Positions 12,030 to 21,500 of a stretch of DNA of 64,000 bases are shown piece after piece. Position numbers and translations under genes: made by a program. Origin of the DNA: Streptomyces luomodiensis (GTDB taxonomy: Bacteria; Actinomycetota; Actinomycetes; Streptomycetales; Streptomycetaceae); assembly GCF_031679605.1 (NCBI RefSeq), contig NZ_CP117522.1, positions 5,580,001-5,644,000 of the forward strand. Reading direction: 5' to 3'. The notes under the pieces were generated by a model. The model was not told the origin of the DNA and did no database searches. It was given only the letters and a program-made list of their open reading frames with translations. The stretch's first letter is position 1. Every line of letters begins with the position of its first letter.

Positions 12030-13974
12030 CGATGGCCTCCTTAAGGGCGGTGGCGAGCTGTTCGGCCTTGAAGGGCAGTCCGCGGACCTGGGTGAAGGAG
12101 CGGGTGTCGACCAGGTAGCGGGCGCGCAGCAGGGTGGCCAGCTGACCCAGGTTCATCTCCGGCACCACCACCTTCTCGTAACCCTCCAGAACCTTGCCGA
12201 GGTTGGCGGGGAACGGGTTGAGGTGGCGCAGATGGGCCTGGGCGATCCGGTCGCCCGCGGCGCGGACGCGGCGCACGGCGGCGGTGATCGGGCCGTACGT
12301 GGAACCCCACCCCAGGACCAGGGTGCGGGCGTCGCCGGTCGGGTCGTCCACCTCGACGTCCGGCACGGCGATGCCGTCCACCTTGGCCTGGCGGACGCGG
12401 ACCATGTGGTCGTGGTTGGCCGGGTCGTAGGAGATGTTCCCCGTGCCGTCCTGCTTCTCGATCCCGCCGATCCGGTGCTCCAGACCGGGCGTTCCGGGCA
12501 CGGCCCAGGGGCGGGCCAGGGTCTCCGGGTCGCGCTTGTACGGCCAGAAGACCTCGGTGCCGTCGGCCAGCACATGGTTGGGGCCGGTCGCGAATTGAAC
12601 CCGCAGATCGGGCAGTTCGTCCACCTCCGGCACCCGCCAGGGCTCCGAGCCGTTGGCCAGGTAGCCGTCCGACAGCAGGAACACCGGGGTGCGGTAGGTC
12701 AGGGCGATCCGGGCGGCGTCGAGCGCGGCGTCGAAGCAGTCGGCCGGGGTCTTCGGGGCCACGATCGGCACCGGGGCCTCGCCGTTGCGCCCGTACATGG
12801 CCTGGAGCAGATCGGCCTGCTCGGTCTTGGTGGGCAGTCCGGTGGAGGGGCCGCCGCGCTGGATGTCGATCACCAGCAGCGGCAGCTCCAGCGAGACCGC
12901 GAGCCCGATGGTCTCCGACTTCAGCGCCACCCCCGGGCCGGAGGTGGTGGTCACGGCGAGGGAGCCGCCGAAGGCCGCGCCGAGGGCGGCACCGATACCG
13001 GCGATCTCGTCCTCGGCCTGGAAGCTGCGCACGCCGAAGTTCTTGTGCTTGGACAGCTCGTGCAGGATGTCCGAGGCGGGGGTGATCGGGTACGACCCCA
13101 GGAACAGCGGCAGATCCGCCTGGCGGGAGGCCGCGATCAGCCCGTACGACAGCGCCAGGTTTCCGGAGATGTTCCGGTAGGTGCCGGTGGGGAACGCGGT
13201 GGTGGCCGGCGCGACCTCGTAGGAGACGGCGAAGTCCTCGGTGGTCTCGCCGAAGTTCCAGCCCGCCCGGAAGGCGGCCACGTTCGCCTCGGCGATCTGC
13301 GGCTTCTTCGCGAACTTCTGCCGCAGGAACTTCTCGGTGCTCTCGGTCGGCCGGTGGTACATCCACGACAACAGACCGAGCGCGAACATGTTCTTGCTGC
13401 GCTCGGCCTCCTTGCGGGACAGGCCGAACTCCTTCAGCGCCTCGACGGTCAGCGTGGTCAGCGGCACCGGGTGGACCTGGTAGCCGTCCAGCGAACCGTC
13501 CTCCAGAGGGCTTTGGTCGTAGCCGACCTTGGCCATGGGGCGCTTGGTGAACTCGTCGGTGTTGACGATGATTTCCGCCCCGCGCGGCACATCGGGGAGG
13601 TTGGCCTTCAGCGCGGCCGGGTTCATCGCGACCAGGACGTTCGGCGCGTCACCGGGCGTGAGGATGTCATGATCGGCGAAGTGCAGCTGGAAGCTCGACA
13701 CTCCGGGCAGCGTGCCGGCGGGGGCGCGGATCTCCGCCGGGAAGTTGGGCAGGGTCGACAGGTCGTTTCCGAACGACGCCGTCTCCGAGGTGAATCGGTC
13801 GCCCGTGAGCTGCATACCGTCACCCGAGTCGCCCGCGAACCGGATGATCACCCGGTCCAGGCGGCGGACCTCCTTGCCGCCGTCCGCTGTTCGCGGCCCC
13901 CCGGCGGGCGTCTGCCCGCCCTGCTGATCGGCTGATTCGGCCTGCTCGGCCGGGCTGCTGACCTGGCTGGTCAC
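12022..13974 (-). CDS. korA: 2-oxoacid:ferredoxin oxidoreductase, alpha subunit
   Basis: A 650-residue fusion of the gamma domain (starting RVIIRFAGDSGDGMQLTGD) and the alpha domain (YPITPASDILHEL, then SGPGVALKSETIGLA). This is the two-subunit arrangement found in aerobic actinobacteria. I chose GTG at 13974, with GGGAGG nine bases upstream, over a longer frame starting at 14043. An N-terminal stretch of about 35 residues is Gln/Ala/Gly-rich. No ferredoxin gene follows, so the acceptor is encoded elsewhere. The neighbouring partial complex I operon makes it tempting to see this enzyme as a source of reduced ferredoxin for that complex. Confidence 0.92.
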   Translation of the reverse strand: MTSQVSSPAEQAESADQQGGQTPAGGPRTADGGKEVRRLDRVIIRFAGDSGDGMQLTGDRFTSETASFGNDLSTLPNFPAEIRAPAGTLPGVSSFQLHFADHDILTPGDAPNVLVAMNPAALKANLPDVPRGAEIIVNTDEFTKRPMAKVGYDQSPLEDGSLDGYQVHPVPLTTLTVEALKEFGLSRKEAERSKNMFALGLLSWMYHRPTESTEKFLRQKFAKKPQIAEANVAAFRAGWNFGETTEDFAVSYEVAPATTAFPTGTYRNISGNLALSYGLIAASRQADLPLFLGSYPITPASDILHELSKHKNFGVRSFQAEDEIAGIGAALGAAFGGSLAVTTTSGPGVALKSETIGLAVSLELPLLVIDIQRGGPSTGLPTKTEQADLLQAMYGRNGEAPVPIVAPKTPADCFDAALDAARIALTYRTPVFLLSDGYLANGSEPWRVPEVDELPDLRVQFATGPNHVLADGTEVFWPYKRDPETLARPWAVPGTPGLEHRIGGIEKQDGTGNISYDPANHDHMVRVRQAKVDGIAVPDVEVDDPTGDARTLVLGWGSTYGPITAAVRRVRAAGDRIAQAHLRHLNPFPANLGKVLEGYEKVVVPEMNLGQLATLLRARYLVDTRSFTQVRGLPFKAEQLATALKEAIDD

Positions 13975-14208
13975 TGCTTCGGACCTCCCTTGAGGCGGCG
14001 CTCCTGGACAGTCGGTGCCGACCGGTTGTTGTCCCATGACCATCGTACGTCGGTAAGGCTGGCCTTCCTTGGTCTGATCACATGATGGACCCGTGAAGGA
14101 GAACCATATATGTCACGGTTTGGCACGTTCTGTCCTTTCCCCCCGTACTGGCATTTCCGCTGATCCCCCGTTCAGCCTTTGGTCCCGCTTTGGCCGGGGC
14201 GGTCCCTT

Positions 14209-14880
14209 TCAGGAGTTGAGATAGGTGAGGACGGCGAGCACCCGACGGTGATCCCCGTCACTCGGCGACAGGCCGAGCTTCAGGAAGATGTTGCTCACAT
14301 GCTTCTCGACCGCGCCGTCGCTCACCACCAGTTGCCGGGCGATCGCCGAGTTGGTCCGGCCCTCGGCCATCAGCCCGAGCACCTCCCGCTCCCTCGGGGT
14401 GAGCCCGGCCAGCACATCCTGCTTGCGGCTGCGGCCCAGCAGCTGGGCGACGACCTCCGGGTCGAGCGCGGTGCCGCCCTGGGCGACCCGCACCACCGCG
14501 TCCACGAACTCGCGCACCTCGGCCACCCGGTCCTTGAGCAGATAGCCCACGCCCCGGCTGTTCCCGGCCAGCAGCTCGGTGGCGTACTGCTCCTCCACAT
14601 ACTGCGACAGGACCAGCACGCCCAGTCCCGGATGGTCGCGGCGGAGCCGGACGGCCGCCCGCACCCCCTCGTCGGTGTGCGTGGGCGGCATCCGTACGTC
14701 GGCCACCACCACATCCGGCGGAGCCCCCTCGTCGGCCAGTTCCCGCACCGACTTGATCAGCGCTTCCGCGTCCCCGACGCCCGCGACCACCTCATGGCCC
14801 CGGTCGGTCAGCAGCCGGGTCAGGCCCTCCCGCAGCAGCACCGAATCCTCGGCGATGACCACCCGTACCCTGTCCGCCAC
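14209..14880 (-). CDS. NarL/LuxR-family response regulator
   Basis: A 223-residue two-component regulator. The receiver domain begins RVRVVIAEDSVLLREGL, with the phospho-acceptor Asp in VVVADVRMP and the conserved Lys in YLLKDR. The C-terminal helix-turn-helix starts LTPREREVLGLMAEGRTN. GTG at 14880 is the first start in frame; no strong ribosome-binding site precedes it. The two histidine kinases directly upstream on the same strand are its obvious partners. Target genes are unknown; the divergent nuo operon is the nearest candidate. Confidence 0.9.
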   Translation of the reverse strand: MADRVRVVIAEDSVLLREGLTRLLTDRGHEVVAGVGDAEALIKSVRELADEGAPPDVVVADVRMPPTHTDEGVRAAVRLRRDHPGLGVLVLSQYVEEQYATELLAGNSRGVGYLLKDRVAEVREFVDAVVRVAQGGTALDPEVVAQLLGRSRKQDVLAGLTPREREVLGLMAEGRTNSAIARQLVVSDGAVEKHVSNIFLKLGLSPSDGDHRRVLAVLTYLNS

Positions 14881-15054
14881 GATGTTCGGCCCCCCGTTTC
14901 ACTCGGTTCGTGGGGACCAGCATCCCAGGGTTCGGCCGTTCGCGTCGGACATAACGGACAGGGGGTCGGGGTTCGTCGGGCCGGCCGCCGCGCGCCGGGG
15001 GCGGGCGCCGTCAGCGCCGGGGCGTGCCCTCGCCCGGAGCCGGGGCGGGCGCCG

Positions 15055-15121
15055 TCAGCGCCAGGGCGCCCTCAGCGCCAGGGCGTGCTCAGCGCCAGGG
15101 CGCCCTCAGCGCCAGGGGAGC
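15055..15121. repeat. 17-bp tandem repeat over a kinase stop codon
   Basis: Four units begin at 15055, 15072, 15089 and 15106, each starting TCAGCGCCAGGG. The fourth contains the last codons and stop of the histidine kinase at 15106-16437, so the kinase's 3' end (Trp-Arg-stop) has been copied three times downstream. A more diverged copy lies near 15011. Confidence 0.85.
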
Positions 15122-16437
15122 TCGGCGGTCACGGTGGTCGGGCCGCCCGCCGGGGAGTGGACGACGAGAACCCCGTCCACCGCGTCGATCCGCTCGGCCA
15201 GCCCGGCCAGACCCGAACCGGCCGAGGTGTCGGCCCCGCCCCGCCCGTCGTCCGTGATCTGGATCAGCAGCCGGTGCTTCGCACGCCACACATCGACCTT
15301 GGCGGTGTGGGCGCGGCTGTGCTTGCTGATGTTCTGGAGTAGTTCGGAGACGGTGAAGTAGGCGATGCCCTCGATGGCGGGTGCGGGGCGTTCGGGCAGT
15401 TCGACCGTGACGGTGACGGGGACGGTGCAGCGGGCGGCGAGGGCGGAGAGGGCGGGGCCGAGGCCGCGGTCGGTGAGGATGGCGGGGTGGATGCCGCGGG
15501 CGAGGTCGCGGAGTTCCTGGAGGGCGAGTTTCACTTCGCCGTGGGCTTCGTCGACCATCTTGGCGGCGGCTTCCGGGTCGTCCTCCAGTTTCTCCTTCGC
15601 CAGGCCCAGATCCATGGCGAGGGCGACCAGCCGGGCCTGTGCGCCGTCGTGCAGATCGCGCTCGATCCGGCGCAGGTCCGCGGCGGCGGTGTCGACCACC
15701 GTGCCCCGGTCCGACTCCAGCTCCAGCACCCGGCTCGCCAGCCGGGACGGGCCGAGCAGCCCGGTGACCATGATCCGGTCGACCGAGGTCAGCGCCCGCA
15801 TCACCCACGGGGTCAGCAGGAGGACCAGCAGGCCCGCGACGCAGGTCACGGCGGTCTCGAACGGGGTGTCCAGATAGAAGTCGTGCCCGTGGTCGTCCCC
15901 GAAGACCTGGATGCCCGGCTGATCCAGGTACCGGGGGAAGACCCAGCGCCACAGCGGATAGGTCGCGGAGGTCCAGCCGTACACGGTGAAGCTCAGCGCG
16001 AAGGTGAAGGCGAAGACCGCCCAGGGCAGATGGATCAGCGCGTAGATCACATGCCGCCAGGAGGTGCCGCTGCGGAGCAGCGCCCCCAGCCAGGCCACCG
16101 GCCCGCGCTTGCCCCTCCCACGGAGAACGGGCTCGGGCTCGGCCACCCTCAGCCCCAGCAGCGCGCGGGCGCGGGCCCGCTCGACGACCCCGAGCCCCCG
16201 GCAGCCCGCGAGGGCGGCACCGAGCACCGGGACGCCGAGGAAGGTGATCAGCAGCCCGGCACCGAGCGCGATCATCGTGACCGCGTAGACGAAGGTGAGG
16301 ACGGCCATCGGCAGGCTGATCATCAGATAGAGGAACTCGCACCAGACGCGGGCCCGGAACGGCGCACTCAGTGCCGCGGGCACCAGATGACCACGGGGCT
16401 CGGTCCCCGGTTCGTACGGTCGGTATGCGGTGGCCAT
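15106..16437 (-). CDS. Sensor histidine kinase (NarX/DesK-type HisKA_3)
   Basis: A 443-residue membrane kinase. The N-terminal half carries two pairs of hydrophobic segments (about residues 35-70, 135-165 and 205-225), the actinobacterial putative sensor domain. The dimerisation/phosphoacceptor segment reads RRIERDLHDGAQARLVAL, with His as phosphorylation site. The ATPase domain has an N-box (SELLQNISKHS) and G-boxes DDGRGG and GSGLAGLAER. It ends 225 bases before the response regulator. Its catalytic half is nearly identical in DNA to the neighbouring kinase (separate repeat entries), while the sensor halves have diverged. Confidence 0.9.
   Translation of the reverse strand: MATAYRPYEPGTEPRGHLVPAALSAPFRARVWCEFLYLMISLPMAVLTFVYAVTMIALGAGLLITFLGVPVLGAALAGCRGLGVVERARARALLGLRVAEPEPVLRGRGKRGPVAWLGALLRSGTSWRHVIYALIHLPWAVFAFTFALSFTVYGWTSATYPLWRWVFPRYLDQPGIQVFGDDHGHDFYLDTPFETAVTCVAGLLVLLLTPWVMRALTSVDRIMVTGLLGPSRLASRVLELESDRGTVVDTAAADLRRIERDLHDGAQARLVALAMDLGLAKEKLEDDPEAAAKMVDEAHGEVKLALQELRDLARGIHPAILTDRGLGPALSALAARCTVPVTVTVELPERPAPAIEGIAYFTVSELLQNISKHSRAHTAKVDVWRAKHRLLIQITDDGRGGADTSAGSGLAGLAERIDAVDGVLVVHSPAGGPTTVTAELPWR
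15259..15724 (-). repeat. 466-bp near-identical repeat, copy A (kinase core)
   Basis: This segment matches 16856-17321 in the same orientation at an offset of exactly 1597 bases. I count about nine mismatches. It covers the phosphoacceptor helix and most of the ATPase domain. Similarity drops abruptly at both edges, which suggests recent gene conversion. Confidence 0.9.
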
Positions 16438-16648
16438 CGTCTCGTCCGTCCTCCGGGAGCCTGGTCGGGGCGCGATCCGGGTCAGCGGGGCGGGTCGCGT
16501 CGTCTGCGTACCCCCAAGAGTTCCGGAGCGCGGCCGGCCGGACCATCGGGCGGGTCGGCCTCTTCACCGGGGGGTTAGCCCTACCGTCCGCGCCGGGGGG
16601 GGGGTACGTCCTGCCGTCCGCGCCCGGGGGTACGTCCTGCCGTCGCCG

Positions 16649-17950
16649 TCAGACCTTGCGCCGGCGGCGGGCCGCCGCGGCCCCCGCCGCCGCCCCGGTC
16701 CGGTGGTGCCAGGGCAGCTCGGCGGTCACCGTGGTCGGCCCACCGGCCGGTGAGTCCACGACGAACAGCCCGTCGACCGAGCCCAGCCGCTCCGCCAGGC
16801 CCGCGAGCCCCGTGCCCCCGTCGGTGGTCGCCCCGCCGCGCCCGTCGTCCCGTACCTGGATCAGCAGCCGGTGCTTCGCACGCCACACATCGACCTTGGC
16901 GGTGTGGGCGCGGCTGTGCTTGCTGATGTTCTGGAGTAGTTCGGAGACGGTGAAGTAGGCGATGCCCTCGATGGCGGGTGCGGGGCGTTCGGGGAGCTCG
17001 GCCGTGACGGTGACGGGGACGGTGCAGCGGGCGGCGAGGGCGGAGAGGGCGGGGCCGAGGCCGCGGTCGGTGAGGATGGCGGGGTGGATGCCGCGGGCGA
17101 GGTCGCGGAGTTCCTGGAGGGCGAGTTTCACTTCGCCGTGGGCCTCGTCGACCATCTTGGCGGCGGCTTCCGGGTCCTCCTCCAGTTTCTCCTTCGCCAG
17201 ACCGAGCCCCATGGCGAGGGCGACCAGCCGGGCCTGTGCGCCGTCGTGCAGATCGCGCTCGATCCGGCGCAGGTCCGCGGCGGCGGTGTCGACCACCGTG
17301 CCCCGGTCCGACTCCAGCTCCGCGATCCGCCGCTCCAGCTCATCGGAGGGGAACAGCAGCCCGCGCACCATCGCCCGGTCCACGTGCGTCAGCCCCCGGG
17401 CGATCCACGGCAGCACCGGCCAGGCGACGAACAGGGAGGTCAGGACGGTGGCGAAGGTGACCACCGACCACGGCAGCCGGATCAGGGCGTACAGCGTGGA
17501 GCGCCAGCCGACCGGGTCCCGCAGCCTCGTCCACAACCGGCCGAGGAGGCCACTGCCCGGCTGGTGCGGCAGGGGGCTGGGCTCCTCGATCCGCATCGAG
17601 AGCAGCGCCCTGGCGCGCGCCCGCTCCAGTCGGCCGAGGAACCGGCTACAACCCAGCCCCACGCCCAGCAGCGGCAGCCCGATCACCGTGACGGACAGCC
17701 CCAGGCCCACGGCCAGCCAGACCAGGGTGAAGACGAAGCAGGCGATGCCCACCGGCAGATTGGCCAGGAGATGGACGATCTCCTTCCAGGTCTGCGCGGG
17801 GAAGGCGAACGCGGGCGGGCGCGGCAGCCGCTCGTCACCGCGGTCCCGGCCGCCGCCGTCAGGGCCGCTGTGGGGGCCACCGTGGAGGCCGCGGGAGGGA
17901 CCGCCGGGGGAGCCGTCGTGGGCGCCGTCGACGGGGGAACTGGAGGTCAT
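16649..17950 (-). CDS. Sensor histidine kinase, paralogue
   Basis: A 433-residue kinase with the same architecture as the gene at 15106-16437. It has a Gly/Asp-rich N-terminal stretch of about 45 residues, four hydrophobic segments, the LHDGAQARLVAL phosphoacceptor region and an ATPase domain with DDGRGG and GTGLAGLAER. It ends in an Ala/Arg-rich tail. I chose ATG at 17950; a TTG nine bases earlier is the alternative. It is 211 bases upstream of the first kinase on the same strand. Two kinases feeding one regulator, or heterodimerising, are both possible. Confidence 0.88.
   Translation of the reverse strand: MTSSSPVDGAHDGSPGGPSRGLHGGPHSGPDGGGRDRGDERLPRPPAFAFPAQTWKEIVHLLANLPVGIACFVFTLVWLAVGLGLSVTVIGLPLLGVGLGCSRFLGRLERARARALLSMRIEEPSPLPHQPGSGLLGRLWTRLRDPVGWRSTLYALIRLPWSVVTFATVLTSLFVAWPVLPWIARGLTHVDRAMVRGLLFPSDELERRIAELESDRGTVVDTAAADLRRIERDLHDGAQARLVALAMGLGLAKEKLEEDPEAAAKMVDEAHGEVKLALQELRDLARGIHPAILTDRGLGPALSALAARCTVPVTVTAELPERPAPAIEGIAYFTVSELLQNISKHSRAHTAKVDVWRAKHRLLIQVRDDGRGGATTDGGTGLAGLAERLGSVDGLFVVDSPAGGPTTVTAELPWHHRTGAAAGAAAARRRRKV
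16856..17321 (-). repeat. 466-bp near-identical repeat, copy B (kinase core)
   Basis: Partner of 15259-15724, about 98% identical by eye. The mismatches cluster in three short patches (near 16995, 17175 and 17203). Confidence 0.9.
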
Positions 17951-18131
17951 GGCAGACAAGACTGCCCGGCCCGGTGGGGCCCCGCCATGGGGCTAGCCCC
18001 ACCGCATGGCGGACGGGCCGCCCGGCCGGGTTGCGGCAGGGCCTACACTTCCCGTCCGTACGGATCGTCGAACACATGAGATCGACGAGGAGCAGGCAAG
18101 GGCCACGAGGACCAGGGAGCGAGGGGCGGAC

Positions 18132-18563
18132 GTGCCGGAGGCGACGACCGTACGCACCGTGCCCACCACCGGCGGCACCGGTGTCCAGCTCGCGGCCGAC
18201 TATTTCCACGGCTATGCGGTGGTCGGACTGGTCGCGGCGATCGGGGTGATCTTCGTCGCCGTGGCCTTCGGGGCCGGGCGGCTGCTGCGGCCTGTCGTGC
18301 CGACCCCCGAGAAGCTGCTGACCTACGAGTGCGGTGTGGACCCCGTGGGTGAGGGATGGGCCCACACCCAGGTCCGCTACTACGTCTACGCTTTTCTTTA
18401 TGTGATTTTCGCCGTGGACTCGATTTTCCTGTTCCCGTGGGCGACGGTCTTCGCCGCGCCCGGCTTCGGGGCCGCCACGCTGGTGGAGATGTTCATCTTC
18501 CTCGGGTTCCTCGCCGTAGGTCTGCTGTACGCATGGAAGAAGGGCGTCCTGGAGTGGACGTGA
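18132..18563 (+). CDS. nuoA: NADH-quinone oxidoreductase subunit A
   Basis: A 143-residue membrane subunit, first gene of the ten-gene operon. It has three helices and the conserved loop [15 protein letters not shown], the subunit A signature whose Cys sits near the quinone channel. Conserved acidic residues follow in the third helix. I chose GTG at 18132, with GAGG about eight bases upstream; the upstream frame has no conserved content. Its last codons overlap the nuoB start (GTGA). Confidence 0.9.
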   Translation: MPEATTVRTVPTTGGTGVQLAADYFHGYAVVGLVAAIGVIFVAVAFGAGRLLRPVVPTPEKLLTYECGVDPVGEGWAHTQVRYYVYAFLYVIFAVDSIFLFPWATVFAAPGFGAATLVEMFIFLGFLAVGLLYAWKKGVLEWT

Positions 18564-19246
18564 CACCGAACCCGACGCCGACACCGACTCCGACTCCGAC
18601 TCCGACTCCGACGTCAGCCGCCGCGCCGGTCCCCGCCCCCGCTCCGGTGGACCTGCCGGAGCCGCGCCGTCTCGGCCCGCTGGCCCGGCTGGCACCCGAG
18701 CCGATGAAGGTGGTCCTGAACTGGGGCCGCCGCTACAGCCTGTGGGTCTTCAACTTCGGGCTCGCCTGCTGCGCGATCGAGTTCATCGCGGCGTCGATGG
18801 CCCGCCATGACTTCATCCGGCTCGGCGTGATCCCCTTCGCGCCGGGCCCGCGCCAGGCCGACCTGATGGTCGTCTCCGGCACGGTCACGGACAAGATGGC
18901 GCCCGCGGTGAAGCGGCTGTACGAACAGATGCCGGAGCCGAAGTACGTGATCTCCTTCGGAGCCTGCTCGAACTGCGGCGGTCCCTACTGGGACTCCTAC
19001 GCCGTGACCAAGGGCGTCGACCAGATCATCCCCGTCGACGTCTACGTCCCCGGCTGCCCGCCCCGGCCCGAGGCGCTGCTCCAGGGCATCCTCAAGCTCC
19101 AGGAGAAGATCGCGCGCGAGTCGCTGGGCGAGCGCTACGGAAGCGCGGGCGCGGCGGGCTCGGCGGGCGCGGCCTCGGGCCGTCCGTCCGCGGCCGCGCT
19201 GCGCAGCGGGCTGGTCACACCCCCGGGGCGGGAAGAGTCGCCATGA
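18560..19246 (+). CDS. nuoB: NADH-quinone oxidoreductase subunit B
   Basis: A 228-residue subunit carrying cluster N2, the last Fe-S centre before quinone. The four ligands are visible: the tandem pair in GLACCAIEF, one in [13 protein letters not shown] and one in [15 protein letters not shown] at 18560 overlaps the nuoA stop as GTGA, with GGAG just upstream. The first 20 or so residues are an unusual Pro-Thr repeat encoded by tandem six-base units at about 18566-18611, and the C-terminus adds a Ser/Gly/Ala-rich tail; neither belongs to the family core. In complete complexes NuoB packs against NuoD, which is absent from this operon. Confidence 0.92.
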   Translation: MTPNPTPTPTPTPTPTPTSAAAPVPAPAPVDLPEPRRLGPLARLAPEPMKVVLNWGRRYSLWVFNFGLACCAIEFIAASMARHDFIRLGVIPFAPGPRQADLMVVSGTVTDKMAPAVKRLYEQMPEPKYVISFGACSNCGGPYWDSYAVTKGVDQIIPVDVYVPGCPPRPEALLQGILKLQEKIARESLGERYGSAGAAGSAGAASGRPSAAALRSGLVTPPGREESP

Positions 19247-20538
19247 CCGAGCCGAACCAGCCGAACCAGCCGAACGAGCGGCACGAGCCGAACGAGCCGG
19301 TGGAGCCGAACGGGGCCGTGCGGCCCGGCGAGGCTGCGGAGACCGGCGAGGCGGCGGTGGCCGCGCCGCCCGTGGGCTGGCTGCCACGTTCCGCCCCCGA
19401 GCTGTTCGGCGAGGGCGCCACGGCGGAGGAGGCGTACGGCCTGCTGACCGTCGACGTCCCCGCCGACTCCTGGATCGCGTCCCTGGAGACGGCCCGCGAC
19501 ACCCTCGGCTGCACCTACTTCGACTGGCTGAGCGCGGTCGACGAGCCCGGCACCGGCTTCCGGGTAGCCGCGTACGTCGTCGCCCTCGGCACCCCCGGCT
19601 CCGGGCCCGGGGTGCGCGGTCTGCTGGTGCGCACCACAGTGCCGTACGACGCGGCCACGCTGCCGACCGCGACCGGCGTCTACGCCGGGGCGGCCTGGCA
19701 TGAGCGCGAGACCCACGAAATGTTCGGCATCGGCTTCACCGGTCACCCCGGTCTCGCGCCGCTGCTGCTCCCCGACGGCTTCGAGGGACATCCGCTGCGC
19801 AAGGACTTCGTCCTGGCGGCCCGGGTCGTCAAGGCGTGGCCGGGCGCGAAGGAGCCGGGGGAGTCGGGCGCCGGGCACGGCCCCAAGCGCCGCCAGATGC
19901 TGCCGCCGGGCGTCCCCGACCCCAACGAGTGGGGCCCCCTCAAGGGCCAGCTGCCCCCTGCCCCGGCCCGCCCGGCCCGCGGCGCCCGCGCCGCAGGTGC
20001 CGCAGGCGCCGCCGCGGGCGAGCGCCCCGCCCGCCGCACCCGCAGCGCGACCGCCGGCTCGGCCAGCCAGCGCGCGACGGGGGAGCCTTCGGCTCCGGCG
20101 GCTGAGAGTCCGGCGCGGCGTGCGCGTAGCGCGAGTGAGGGGTCGGCGAGCCAGCGTGCGGCGGGTCCGGAGGATTCGGCTCCGGCTCCGGCGGCTGAGC
20201 GTCCGGCGCGGCGTGCGCGTAGCGCGAGTGAGGGGTCGGCGAGTCAGCGTGCGGCGGCCGACGAGCCGACGGCGCCCGAAGCCGCGACGGCGCCCGAAGC
20301 CCCGGCGCGCCCGTCGGCCGCCCCGGCGGCCGACGGCGCCGCCGGGTCCGCGCCGCCCTCCTCGTCGCGTCCGCAGCGCCCCGCACCGCGGACCCGCTCG
20401 TCCGACGCGCCCTGGCATCACGCACGCCCCGCGCGGGACGAGGACGCCGACTCCGAGCGCGAGCCGGAGGCCCGCGACGACTCCGAGAGCCCCGACCACT
20501 CCGACCACTCCGACGACCAGCCGGGAGGCACCGCGTGA
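19243..20538 (+). CDS. nuoC: NADH-quinone oxidoreductase subunit C with long disordered tail
   Basis: A 431-residue protein whose core (about residues 45-225) is the 30-kDa subunit family, with [16 protein letters not shown] and [19 protein letters not shown] as signatures. The N-terminal 40 residues are a Pro-Asn-Glu repeat. About 200 C-terminal residues are low complexity, with three copies of a unit ending [13 protein letters not shown] and an acidic His/Asp/Ser end. Subunit C is normally about 160-220 residues, so the protein is roughly doubled by disordered sequence. ATG overlaps the nuoB stop (ATGA), and its end overlaps nuoH (GTGA). Confidence 0.88.
   Translation: MTEPNQPNQPNERHEPNEPVEPNGAVRPGEAAETGEAAVAAPPVGWLPRSAPELFGEGATAEEAYGLLTVDVPADSWIASLETARDTLGCTYFDWLSAVDEPGTGFRVAAYVVALGTPGSGPGVRGLLVRTTVPYDAATLPTATGVYAGAAWHERETHEMFGIGFTGHPGLAPLLLPDGFEGHPLRKDFVLAARVVKAWPGAKEPGESGAGHGPKRRQMLPPGVPDPNEWGPLKGQLPPAPARPARGARAAGAAGAAAGERPARRTRSATAGSASQRATGEPSAPAAESPARRARSASEGSASQRAAGPEDSAPAPAAERPARRARSASEGSASQRAAADEPTAPEAATAPEAPARPSAAPAADGAAGSAPPSSSRPQRPAPRTRSSDAPWHHARPARDEDADSEREPEARDDSESPDHSDHSDDQPGGTA
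20091..20256. repeat. Direct repeat inside the nuoC tail
   Basis: Two copies of about 73 bases (20091-20163 and 20184-20256, offset 93) share nearly all positions. They use codons such as CGT, AGT and GGG that are rarer in the flanking sequence. A third, older copy around 20020-20080 encodes the same peptide with typical C-ending codons. Confidence 0.85.
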
Positions 20539-21500
20539 ACGACGTCCTCGACGTCGCGCTGCGACTGCTCGCCCTCCTGATCGCCTTTCTCGTGCTGCCC
20601 CTGGTCGTGGGGCAGACCGAGCACAAGGTCATGGCCCATATGCAGGGCCGCCTCGGGCCGATGTACGCGGGTGGTTTCCACGGATGGGCCCAGCTGGTCG
20701 CGGACGGGGTGAAGTTCGCGCAGAAGGAAGACGTCGTACCGGCCGGTGCCGACCGGCGGATCTTCCAGCTCGCGCCCGCCGTCGCGCTGTTGCCGTACCT
20801 CCTCGCTCTCGTCGCGATCCCGATCGGCCCCGCCGAGGGCGCCGTCGGCCAGGTCGTGGACGCGGGGATCTTCTTCGTGCTGGCCGTGATGGGCGTCGGG
20901 GTGCTGGGTTCCCTGATGGCGGGCTGGGCCTCGGCGAACAAGTTCTCCCTCCTCGGGGGTCTGCGGACGGCCGCTCAGCTCATGGCGTACGAACTGCCGA
21001 TGCTGCTGACCGCCGCGTCCGTGGCGATGGCGGCGGGCACGGCCTCGCTGCCCGGCATCCTCGACGCGTTCGAGTGGTGGTGGGTGCCGTGGCAGATCGT
21101 CGGCGGGGTGGTGTTCTTCACCGCCGGGCTGGCCGAGCTTCAGCGCCCGCCGTTCGACGCGCCGATCGCCGACTCCGAGATCATCTTCGGTGCGTACACC
21201 GAGTACACCGGGCTGCGGTTCGCGCTCTTCCTGCTCGCCGAGTACGCGGGCATCGTCCTCCTGTGCGGGCTGACCACCGTCCTCTTCCTCGGCGGCTGGC
21301 ACGGTCCGTTCGCCGACGGCCTCGGCTGGCTGTGGACCCTGCTGAAGACCGCCGTCCTCGCCTTCGTCGTGATCTGGCTGCGGGTCAGCTATCCGCGGCT
21401 GCGCGAGGACCAGCTCCAGCGGTTCGCCTGGACCTGCCTCATTCCGCTCTCCCTGGCCCAGATCGCCCTCACCGGCGTCGTCAAGGTGGTGATCTCCTGA
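20535..21500 (+). CDS. nuoH: NADH-quinone oxidoreductase subunit H
   Basis: A 321-residue membrane subunit with about eight helices, forming the floor of the quinone cavity. Family signatures include the [11 protein letters not shown] loop and [11 protein letters not shown] followed by the SEI and TEYTG segments. In most homologues the loop after PFD reads LPE-x-E-x-E; here it is API-AD-SE, so the first Glu is Ile and the second is Asp. GTG at 20535 overlaps the nuoC stop. The changed loop, with the missing nuoD, suggests altered coupling or an altered electron acceptor. Confidence 0.9.
   Translation: MNDVLDVALRLLALLIAFLVLPLVVGQTEHKVMAHMQGRLGPMYAGGFHGWAQLVADGVKFAQKEDVVPAGADRRIFQLAPAVALLPYLLALVAIPIGPAEGAVGQVVDAGIFFVLAVMGVGVLGSLMAGWASANKFSLLGGLRTAAQLMAYELPMLLTAASVAMAAGTASLPGILDAFEWWWVPWQIVGGVVFFTAGLAELQRPPFDAPIADSEIIFGAYTEYTGLRFALFLLAEYAGIVLLCGLTTVLFLGGWHGPFADGLGWLWTLLKTAVLAFVVIWLRVSYPRLREDQLQRFAWTCLIPLSLAQIALTGVVKVVIS

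Noticed and set aside
19700..21499. Long upstream extension of the nuoI reading frame across nuoC and nuoH
   Set aside because: The sequence before 21500 is an out-of-frame translation of nuoC and nuoH; the TGATG junction sets the real start.
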